Assembly: GCA_023406715.1 (NCBI GenBank)
Contig: JAEXVC010000213.1
Span: 1-9,546 of the forward strand
Length of the DNA: 9,546 nucleotides
Origin: Bacteroidota bacterium
GTDB taxonomy: Bacteria > Bacteroidota > Bacteroidia > Bacteroidales > Tenuifilaceae
Direction of reading: 5' to 3'
Shown here piece by piece: positions 1 through 5,343 of the stretch. Each line of letters opens with the position of its first letter. The stretch's first letter is position 1. The notes below the pieces were generated by a model, which did not search any database, had not been told where the DNA came from, and saw nothing but the letters and a program-made list of their open reading frames with translations. The position numbers and the translations under genes are program-made.

Positions 1-330
1 TGCAGGATTTTTTAAAAAATCATCGAAAAAGTCTTTGGCCTCGGCAGTTGGATATATATCGTCCCATAATTTTCCCTCCCAACTTCCAAAATTCATCTCC
101 TTTAAACGCTCATCGAAATTGATTTCATTACCATCAGCAATTCTATTAGCCAGCTGGGCGCATCGAGTCAAAGGACTGGAAAAGATTGCATCGAAAGAAA
201 CGCCTTGGAGTTTCGTTATCACCTCGTCACTTTCAGTAATAAACGTTTCGGCCAAGGGCACATCGGTAAAGCCGTAACAAATGCCGCTTGGCACGTCAAC
301 TCGGGTATGTCGGACAAGGTATAAATTCAT
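1..330 (-). CDS. cobC: Alpha-ribazole phosphatase CobC (histidine phosphatase family), partial at 3' end
   Basis: The first 110 residues are present; the gene continues off the left edge. Family knowledge: CobC removes the 5'-phosphate from alpha-ribazole phosphate (or from adenosylcobalamin 5'-phosphate) in nucleotide-loop assembly. Seen: it starts MNLYLVRHTRVD, where RHT (residues 7-9) holds the catalytic phospho-histidine (His8). SSPLTRCAQLA (51-61) is the conserved Ser-Pro/Arg segment after the first beta strands, and ERLKEMNFGSWEG (75-87) is the typical region with the acid residue. The second catalytic histidine would lie beyond the edge. The ATG follows the cobS stop by 2 bp, pointing to translational coupling at the end of the cob operon. 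General histidine phosphatases (phosphoglycerate mutase-like) share these motifs; the assignment to CobC rests on the neighbours cobS, cobT and cobU. Confidence 0.9.
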   Translation of the reverse strand, partial: MNLYLVRHTRVDVPSGICYGFTDVPLAETFITESDEVITKLQGVSFDAIFSSPLTRCAQLANRIADGNEINFDERLKEMNFGSWEGKLWDDIYPTAEAKDFFDDFLKNPA

Positions 331-332
331 GA

Positions 333-1085
333 TTAATTAACTGCAACCATTACAAGATACATTGTTACCTCGGTAATTTGCTGTAATGCCCCAAGCACAT
401 CGCCAGTGTAACCTCCTGTTCGTTTAATTACATAGGCCCTAAAGCCGATAAATAAAACGGTTATGGAAATCAATATTACAATTGCCTGATTTATTGTCAA
501 CAAAAAAAGCGATGTAGCCCCAACCGCAGATGCAACCAGTAGACTTCCTAACGATGCATTGTTCCCAACAGTTTTTGCCTTAGCCGTTTCATCGGGGCGA
601 ACATAGTGCGAGGTAAACATCAGAAAAACTGGCGTTAACCGACTAAAAGTATGCGCTGCAATCAATGAAAAGATAATCCTTTCGGGATTAATGGATAGCA
701 ATGCAACAAACTTAACTGCAAGAATTGAAATAACCCCAACAGCACCGTAAAGACCAATGGAACTATCCTTCATTATTGCCAGGATGCGTTCCTTAGTGTG
801 TCCTCCACCGTAACCATCGCAAAAATCGGCAAAACCATCCTCGTGTAATGCTCCAGTGATGAGCAAACCTGCCACTATACTCAACAAAATGGCAAGTGGA
901 AATGGAAAAATCTGCTGTAACCCAAAGAAAGCAAGGGCAACAATTCCTCCAACTATTGCCCCTACCAATGGAAAATATCTAACTGCATCCTTCAAAGAGC
1001 TCTGTAAATCACCTTTAAGAAAAGGGACTGGAATTCTTGTGAAGAATAGTACTGACGATAGAAATATGTTTAGTTCTCTTTTCAA
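333..1085 (-). CDS. cobS: Adenosylcobinamide-GDP ribazoletransferase (cobalamin synthase) CobS
   Basis: Integral inner-membrane enzyme that joins adenosylcobinamide-GDP with alpha-ribazole (or its phosphate) to give adenosylcobalamin (or its phosphate), the last joining step of B12 assembly. The 250 residues are full length for the family. Seen: FFTRIPVP (14-21) is the usual N-terminal signature. The acidic metal-binding motif GALHEDGFADFCDGYGG spans residues 78-94 (Asp83, Asp87, Asp90), followed by RILAIMKDSSIGLYG (100-114). Several hydrophobic stretches (about 40-58, 62-79, 112-132, 176-217) fit a multi-pass membrane protein. The start codon is TTG: no ATG or GTG lies between the cobT stop and the conserved N-terminus, and the first internal Met is past residue 100. 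Start and upstream stop are separated by one codon (TAA AGT TTG), in the same frame as cobT. Confidence 0.95.
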   Translation of the reverse strand: MKRELNIFLSSVLFFTRIPVPFLKGDLQSSLKDAVRYFPLVGAIVGGIVALAFFGLQQIFPFPLAILLSIVAGLLITGALHEDGFADFCDGYGGGHTKERILAIMKDSSIGLYGAVGVISILAVKFVALLSINPERIIFSLIAAHTFSRLTPVFLMFTSHYVRPDETAKAKTVGNNASLGSLLVASAVGATSLFLLTINQAIVILISITVLFIGFRAYVIKRTGGYTGDVLGALQQITEVTMYLVMVAVN

Positions 1086-1088
1086 ACT

Positions 1089-2087
1089 TTATGAACTTTT
1101 CGAAACTCCTGCATCCTCAAAACTAGCCATTTCATTCAAAAACACAATAGCCGACTCGATAATTGGCAACGCAAGCGCAGCACCAGTGCCCTCGCCTAAA
1201 CGCAAGCGTAGTTTAAGAATTGGGTCTGCCTTAAAGAAATCGAGCATTTTACCGTGACCCTGCTCGTTGGAGTAATGACAGAAAATACAATGATTTCGTA
1301 CATCTGAATTCATTTCACAAGCAATCAGCAAAGCAGATGTTGTAATAAAACCATCAACCAATATCATCATTCCTAGCTTAGCAGCCTCAAGATATGCACC
1401 AACCATCATTGCTATTTCTAAACCACCAAAGGTTGCAAGGGTTTCCAATGGAGACGTTGGATTATATTTCTCCGAAACCTCCTTCAGAATATTTAATTTA
1501 TGCTGTAAGGCTGGTCCAACCATTCCTGCTCCAGCGCCAACACACTCCTCAATTGGCATTTTCATCACCCTATGCATTAGCAGTGCTGCCGGTGATGTAT
1601 TTCCAATACCCATTTCGCCAAAACCAATTGTGTTGCAACCCGCGGCATGTTCGTTTCTTACAATCTCGCGTCCTTTGCTAATTGCAGCTTCACATTCTGC
1701 AATTGTCATTGCAGGTTCCTTGCGCATATTTCTAGAGCCATTAGCAATTTTTGCATTGATAACTGGAATACCATTTGGAAATGCATAATCAACACCCGCA
1801 TCAACCACTTTAAGGGTAATTCCATTTTTTCTGCAAAAAACATTGATAGCGGCACCGCCAGCAACAAAGTTCATAACCATTTGCCAGGTAACCTCTTTTG
1901 GGTAAGGGCTAACGCCCTCGTCGGTTATACCATGGTCGGCTGCAAAAACTATTATGGTTGGTTTTTTGATTGAAGGACTAAGTGTATTTTGTATAAGCCC
2001 AACCTGCATTGCAATATCCTCCAACTGTCCTAGTGAACCTGTTGGTTTTGTTTTTAAATCGATTTTTTTCTGTAATTGCTCTCTCAT
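1089..2087 (-). CDS. cobT: Nicotinate-nucleotide--dimethylbenzimidazole phosphoribosyltransferase CobT
   Basis: Cytoplasmic enzyme that moves the phosphoribosyl group from nicotinate mononucleotide to the lower-ligand base (usually 5,6-dimethylbenzimidazole), giving alpha-ribazole phosphate. The 332 residues are close to the family's usual length of roughly 340-355. Seen: KTKPTGSLGQLEDIA (12-26) is the family's N-terminal signature and supports the ATG start. FAADHGITDEGVS (48-60), GEMGIGNTSPAA (157-168) and the GAGAGM loop (184-189) match the substrate-binding segments. RLGEGTGAALA (296-306) carries Glu299, which corresponds to the catalytic glutamate of the Salmonella enzyme. The last residues (SKSS) and the following stop lie in an AAAGTT-type short repeat also found in the cobU-cobT gap, so the extreme C-terminus may not be conserved. 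Third gene after btuB and cobU. Confidence 0.96.
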   Translation of the reverse strand: MREQLQKKIDLKTKPTGSLGQLEDIAMQVGLIQNTLSPSIKKPTIIVFAADHGITDEGVSPYPKEVTWQMVMNFVAGGAAINVFCRKNGITLKVVDAGVDYAFPNGIPVINAKIANGSRNMRKEPAMTIAECEAAISKGREIVRNEHAAGCNTIGFGEMGIGNTSPAALLMHRVMKMPIEECVGAGAGMVGPALQHKLNILKEVSEKYNPTSPLETLATFGGLEIAMMVGAYLEAAKLGMMILVDGFITTSALLIACEMNSDVRNHCIFCHYSNEQGHGKMLDFFKADPILKLRLRLGEGTGAALALPIIESAIVFLNEMASFEDAGVSKSS

Positions 2088-2139
2088 TGAGTTATAGGTT
2101 TATAAAGTTAAAAGTTAGAAAGTTCATAAAGTTGAGAAA
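2088..2139. repeat. AAAGTT short degenerate repeats in the cobU-cobT gap
   Basis: The plus strand of this 52-bp gap contains four AAAGTT units at 2104, 2111, 2119 and 2128, spaced 7, 8 and 9 bp apart. The unit pair AAAGTTCATAAAGTT (2119-2133) recurs exactly, in opposite orientation, at the cobT-cobS junction (1082-1096). I see no promoter or terminator in the gap. Short tandem elements of this style occur between genes in some Bacteroidota; that link is from memory and not tested. Confidence 0.6.
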
Positions 2140-2649
2140 CTACTTTACTTTTAGAGGGATTCCCGATATCATAAGGATGACCTCATCGGCTTGCGATGCA
2201 ATAAATTGGTTCACCCATCCCTGTAAATCGGCGAATTGCCGAGCCTCCTTATTTTCAGGGATTACCCCCATTCCAAGTTCATTGCTTACCACAATAAGTC
2301 GGAACGATGATTTAGTGAGTTTTTCCCATTCCGCCTTTGCTTGTTTAAGCGATACATCAACGTTGAATTGATTATCGAAAAAGATATTGTTTAGCCAAAG
2401 GGTAACGCAGTCCATCACAACTGTTTCGCCAGTAAAATCGACACTACCAGAGAAACGTTCCTGCTCAACGGTTCTCCATTTTTCGCCGCGGTCGGCCTTG
2501 TGGCGCTCAATCCGTGCCTCAAACTCAGCATCCCACTTACGAGCAGTGGCTAAGTAAACAGGATTAGCGGAGTTTTCCTCCGCTAATTTCTGTGCATGTC
2601 GGCTTTTACCTGAACGTTGACCGCCTGTGATAAATATAACCTTGGCCAT
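2140..2649 (-). CDS. cobU: Bifunctional adenosylcobinamide kinase / adenosylcobinamide-phosphate guanylyltransferase CobU
   Basis: Cytoplasmic enzyme that phosphorylates adenosylcobinamide and then transfers GMP to it, producing adenosylcobinamide-GDP, the substrate of CobS. The 169 residues are full length. Seen: P-loop GGQRSGKS (9-16); YLATARKWDAEFEARIERHKADRG (32-55) with His50 at the place of the guanylylated histidine; a Walker B-like strand ending VVMDCVTLWLNN (77-88); and the C-terminal signature VSNELGMGVIPENKEARQFADLQG (121-144), ending in VILMISGIPLKVK. The ATG is 11 bp after the btuB stop. It is followed by a 52-bp gap before cobT, the largest gap in the operon, filled with AAAGTT repeats. 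CobU acts on cobinamide, so with BtuB it gives a route for salvage of incomplete corrinoids. Confidence 0.96.
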   Translation of the reverse strand: MAKVIFITGGQRSGKSRHAQKLAEENSANPVYLATARKWDAEFEARIERHKADRGEKWRTVEQERFSGSVDFTGETVVMDCVTLWLNNIFFDNQFNVDVSLKQAKAEWEKLTKSSFRLIVVSNELGMGVIPENKEARQFADLQGWVNQFIASQADEVILMISGIPLKVK

Positions 2650-2660
2650 AGTCTATAATG

Positions 2661-4796
2661 TTAAAAGTTGTAAGTAAAACTACCCATTACCGAGCGGCCA
2701 GGCATATTGTAGCCATCCTTCTCGGTGTAGTTTTCATCCAACAAGTTAGCAATTGTTAACCCAAATTTCTTATTCTTCTGGAAAGTATACGATACTGAAT
2801 AGTCAAAAATTAAGTAATCGGGATGTTGAAGTACTTTATCTGCAGCGGTGTAACCACCTTTTTGGTAGTAATCAGCAGCAGTAATTTTTGGTCGTAATGT
2901 TGTAAAATTATCTTTCTCCAGTCGGGAACCAATATAACGGGCATTTAATCGGGTAGAAAATCCTTTGTAATTGTCGTAAAGAATTCCAAATGAACCATTG
3001 TTTTTACGAACATAGAGCATATCCCTATCAAACTTCACAGTGTTTCCTCCAACAACTTTGGTATCCTCAAAGGTACTTTTGGTCATTAAGGTTAGGTTAG
3101 CATATAGTTCTAACTTGTACTTATCTCCCACAAACTTACCAAAATCAACCGATGCCATTGTTTCAAGTCCTTGATAAAGTGCTGAATTAGCATTCTTATA
3201 GGTTATTGTATCAGTTATTGAATAATCATCAACAATTCTATCGGTATGGTTTGTATTGAAAAAAGTAATATCAAAATTTAGAACCTTATTCGTAGAAGTA
3301 AATCCTAACCCGAAATCCATTGTTAAAGATGATTCTGGCTTTAAGTCAGGATTCCCTTTGTAATTAACAGTCCATCCAAAATAGGAAGGACTATAACTAC
3401 CTGCTACCTTAAAAGCATCGGGCACAGAAAATGCTTTGCCAATGCTTCCGTGAACTTTTAGATTAAATGGAAAAGTGTACTGAATACCAGCAGAAGGGTT
3501 GAAAGCATTATAGTTACTTTTAGTTTTTTTTGAATTTAACAATTCGTTCTTCTCAACTAAAAAATGAATTCTATCGAACCTAGCACCTGCATTTATAAGT
3601 AATCCTCCAAAGGTGTATGTTGCTTGAGTAAAAACAGCATACTTAGCAATTTGGTTATCGGGCTGATAAGGGTTTGTTCCAGTTATAGAGGAAACTATCT
3701 TTTCGAATCGTTCAGAATCATAATTTTTTACATCCAAATCAATTCCTGAAAGTATTTTAAGTGAACTAACCTCAAAGTTATCAGACAACTTAAGTCCATA
3801 CTCCTTGTTCCACGCACGCAGCGACACAAATCCAGTATCTGAATTATTATCGTAATCCTGATTTTTTTCCTGACTAAAATATGGAACAAGCATTAGGGTA
3901 TTTTTTTCGGTTACACGCTTTACAGGCACGGTAATATTTAATCTATCAATATCTTTTTTAGTCTGACCATAAGTACCCCAATAATTACCCGGAACGCTAA
4001 CATCGTAGGCAAAACTATAGATAGCATTTGCACCAACACTCCAAGCATTGTTTAACTGGTGTACCAACGCTGCATTTAATTCGTTTGATTGATAAGTGGA
4101 GTTTTTCATTGCATCTCCATACGATGCAGAGTCGAGCATGACCTTTTCTTCACTATTCATTCTAAGCAAATTCCTACTACCAATCCTATAATTATTGTTT
4201 TGCTCGGTATGCGAGTAACCTAGCCTAAAGCTGGTTTTGGTACTTAAACTGGCACCAACATCACCGCTAAGTACCATTGAACCAAAACTTCCTGAGGAGA
4301 TGGAAACCCTTCCTTCAGTTTCCATTGGAGCCGATTTGGTAATAACATTGATAACTCCTCCCATTGCATCGGAACCGTAGAGTGCAGAGTAAGGACCTTT
4401 CACAATTTCAATCCTATCGATGTTATCGGCACTAATACTAGCCAGATTGTAAGAACCTGAAGGAACTCCGTTGATAAGAATTAAAGTATAGCTGCGCGAG
4501 TGTGCGCTAGGCGAAAAACCGCGCATCCCAATTTTAGCCGATAATCCTGGGTACTGAACAATATCAATATTTGTTGTTCTTTTCAGAACCTCGGCAACGT
4601 TGTCCGATGGAATCGACTTAATCTTTGCACCACTAATAACCTCAACCTTTTGAGGTATATCCTTTAACTTGGTATTGGCTCTTGAAGTGGTAATCGTAAC
4701 CTCCTCAATATTGACCTTTTTAATTGAATCGGAGGTTTGGCTGTAACCATTTAAGGCAAACAAAAACGAAAAACTAAACAGTAATAATTTACGCAT
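2661..4796 (-). CDS. btuB: TonB-dependent outer-membrane receptor, BtuB-type vitamin B12/corrinoid transporter
   Basis: Outer-membrane beta-barrel receptor expected to bring cobalamin or cobinamide into the periplasm using TonB-ExbBD energy. The ATG at 4796 (711 residues) is preferred: it gives a signal peptide (MRKLLLFSFSFLFALNGYSQ, 1-20). An upstream in-frame TTG at 4841 would put 15 non-signal residues before it. Seen: TonB box EEVTITTSR (31-39) right after the mature N-terminus; plug domain about 43-157, with IPQKVEVI, LKRTTNIDI, IGMRGFS, LILINGVP and the closing IDRIEIVKGPYSALYGSDAMGGVINVITK; then the barrel. It ends NLLDENYTEKDGYNMPGRSVMGSFTYNF, the usual TonB-receptor C-terminus with terminal Phe for barrel assembly. 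It is longer than E. coli BtuB (about 614 residues). There is no SusD partner or N-terminal carboxypeptidase-like domain. B12 specificity is inferred from the riboswitch upstream and cobUTSC downstream. Confidence 0.93.
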   Translation of the reverse strand: MRKLLLFSFSFLFALNGYSQTSDSIKKVNIEEVTITTSRANTKLKDIPQKVEVISGAKIKSIPSDNVAEVLKRTTNIDIVQYPGLSAKIGMRGFSPSAHSRSYTLILINGVPSGSYNLASISADNIDRIEIVKGPYSALYGSDAMGGVINVITKSAPMETEGRVSISSGSFGSMVLSGDVGASLSTKTSFRLGYSHTEQNNNYRIGSRNLLRMNSEEKVMLDSASYGDAMKNSTYQSNELNAALVHQLNNAWSVGANAIYSFAYDVSVPGNYWGTYGQTKKDIDRLNITVPVKRVTEKNTLMLVPYFSQEKNQDYDNNSDTGFVSLRAWNKEYGLKLSDNFEVSSLKILSGIDLDVKNYDSERFEKIVSSITGTNPYQPDNQIAKYAVFTQATYTFGGLLINAGARFDRIHFLVEKNELLNSKKTKSNYNAFNPSAGIQYTFPFNLKVHGSIGKAFSVPDAFKVAGSYSPSYFGWTVNYKGNPDLKPESSLTMDFGLGFTSTNKVLNFDITFFNTNHTDRIVDDYSITDTITYKNANSALYQGLETMASVDFGKFVGDKYKLELYANLTLMTKSTFEDTKVVGGNTVKFDRDMLYVRKNNGSFGILYDNYKGFSTRLNARYIGSRLEKDNFTTLRPKITAADYYQKGGYTAADKVLQHPDYLIFDYSVSYTFQKNKKFGLTIANLLDENYTEKDGYNMPGRSVMGSFTYNF

Positions 4797-4806
4797 CTTT
4801 TTAAAA

Positions 4807-4923
4807 AATTTATGGTTAAACACTACACCTAAAACCAGCAAGTGCAGCCCGTCAAACCTTTTCCAATAGCAATGCTAAAGCAGTATGACTCTGCAAATAC
4901 AGATTTTAAATCAACCATAAACT
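4807..4923 (-). promoter_or_regulatory. Long-range inverted repeat just upstream of the btuB start (possible expression-platform stem)
   Basis: In the transcript AGTTTATGGTTGA (4923-4911) can pair with TTAACCATAAATT (4819-4807). This gives 13 bp, of which 9 central pairs are perfect (TTTATGGTT/AACCATAAA, 4921-4913 and 4817-4809), two are G-U and two are outer A-U. The 3' arm ends 10 nt before the btuB ATG, so a folded stem would sit in the ribosome landing zone. The 91-nt loop contains most of the 29-codon leader ORF. Function is inferred. Confidence 0.4.
4829..4918 (-). CDS. Possible 29-residue leader ORF between riboswitch and btuB (hypothetical)
   Basis: An ATG-to-TAG ORF of 29 codons lies in the btuB leader (starts MVDLKSVFAESYCFS, ends TGCTCWF; three Cys). 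Its start codon falls in the 5' arm of a 13-bp long-range stem, and its stop is 32 bp before the btuB ATG. I recognise no family. It has no clear ribosome binding site, and an ORF this long can arise by chance, so it is kept only as a candidate leader peptide. Confidence 0.2.
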   Translation of the reverse strand: MVDLKSVFAESYCFSIAIGKGLTGCTCWF

Positions 4924-4988
4924 TTCGGCAAACACCAAATTACTCCTAGGCTGTAATTGGACAATTGAAGTGGTGATTTCTCAATCAG

Positions 4989-5212
4989 TCACATCGCTTT
5001 TTATCCCGAAAGCTATGATACTAAAAACAACGAATCGGTAGGTCTTCTGGCTCGCCTTACTTTCTGAGGCCTTCCCATCCCGATAAATCGAAACAGTGGC
5101 GGAGGTATTCAGAAAGCCTATAAAGGCTTACAGCTGCGGGTACAGCTCCGGTTTTACACCGGATTCCCTTTTAATTCCTTAGTTGAAGAGTCAACCAATG
5201 GAAACCAAATTC
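4989..5212 (-). promoter_or_regulatory. Cobalamin (B12) riboswitch, aptamer plus kissing-loop hairpin
   Basis: A class-I-type cobalamin riboswitch reading toward btuB. Seen on the minus strand: P1 arms GAATTTGGT (5212-5204) and ACCGATTC (5039-5032); GGGAATCCGGTG near 5167-5157; P5 hairpin AGCTG-UACCCG-CAGCT (5147-5132); GCCACTG (5100-5094); GGGAAGG (5076-5070); and the B12 box GCGAGCCAGAAGACCTACC (5055-5037). Downstream, TCATAGCTTT pairs with AAAGCGATGTGA (5018-4989; stem with a GA bulge). Its loop CGGGAUA (5008-5002) is complementary to L5 UACCCG (5142-5137), apart from one extra A, matching the L5-L13 kissing interaction that reports ligand binding. Binding of adenosylcobalamin is expected to lower expression of btuB-cobUTSC. 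No U-run follows the hairpin, so it is not an obvious intrinsic terminator. Confidence 0.95.
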
Positions 5213-5216
5213 AAAA

Positions 5217-5224
5217 CAAAAGTA
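5217..5224 (-). promoter_or_regulatory. Probable promoter -7 box of the btuB-cob operon
   Basis: TACTTTTG on the minus strand is an exact match to the Bacteroidota -7 consensus TAnnTTTG. A weak -33 candidate, GGTTTAC, lies at 5252-5246, about 23 bp upstream. Transcription would start near 5210, directly at the first base pairs of riboswitch stem P1, which supports the assignment. Confidence 0.6.
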
Positions 5225-5271
5225 ATACTTCTTTTAAATAATCCTTGTAAACCGATATCTTTTTAAAAACA

Positions 5272-5313
5272 TAAAAATTGATAAAAACTCTCAGCCATGA
5301 ATATCAATTTTTA
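5272..5313. promoter_or_regulatory. Perfect 12-bp inverted repeat before the chemoreceptor gene (operator or 5'-UTR hairpin)
   Basis: TAAAAATTGATA (5272-5283) and TATCAATTTTTA (5302-5313) are exact reverse complements separated by 18 bp. Centre-to-centre distance is 30 bp, close to three helical turns. It ends 30 bp before the ATG. An imperfect -7 box TATCTTTT (5256-5263) lies just upstream, which would place the repeat at the start of the transcript. It could be a binding site for a dimeric regulator or an RNA hairpin. Confidence 0.4.
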
Positions 5314-5343
5314 CTAACTTAAAGCTCTTAAAAAAATGAACCT

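Larger units (their letters stand above)
4797..5343. other. 547-bp non-coding region between btuB and the divergent chemoreceptor gene
   Basis: Contents from right to left: the leader of the chemoreceptor gene with a 12-bp inverted repeat (5272-5313); a gap of AT-rich sequence; the btuB promoter box (5217-5224); the B12 riboswitch (5212-4989); and a leader of about 190 nt with the AGGAG-preceded 9-codon ORF (4935-4906), the 29-codon ORF and the long-range stem. No gene of recognisable family is present in it. Confidence 0.8.

Noticed and set aside
35..277. Plus-strand 80-codon ORF at the left edge
   Set aside because: It is antisense to the conserved CobC N-terminus (RHT motif at 304-312) and shows no family features.
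856..1257. Plus-strand ORF across cobS/cobT
   Set aside because: It is antisense to two conserved genes in which family motifs are read on the minus strand, and its product resembles nothing known.
2100..2140. CRISPR-like array in the AAAGTT repeats
   Set aside because: The units are 6 bp with 1-3 bp between them; there are no spacers of proper length and no cas genes.
1394..2371. Three plus-strand ORFs over cobT and cobU (1394-1681, 1647-1973, 2009-2371)
   Set aside because: They are shadows of the conserved minus-strand genes, and their sequences are low-quality, Cys- and aromatic-rich.
4797..4841. Longer btuB start at TTG 4841
   Set aside because: It adds 15 residues (MLVLGVVFNHKFFKK) before a clean signal peptide beginning at the ATG at 4796, and it runs through the long-range stem.
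4989..5018. Hairpin after the riboswitch as an intrinsic terminator
   Set aside because: No U-run follows it (next bases CTGATTGAG), and its loop complements L5, which fits the kissing-loop hairpin better.
5336..5343. Earlier ATG for the chemoreceptor gene at 5336
   Set aside because: It is out of frame with the receptor and reaches a stop after about 17 codons.
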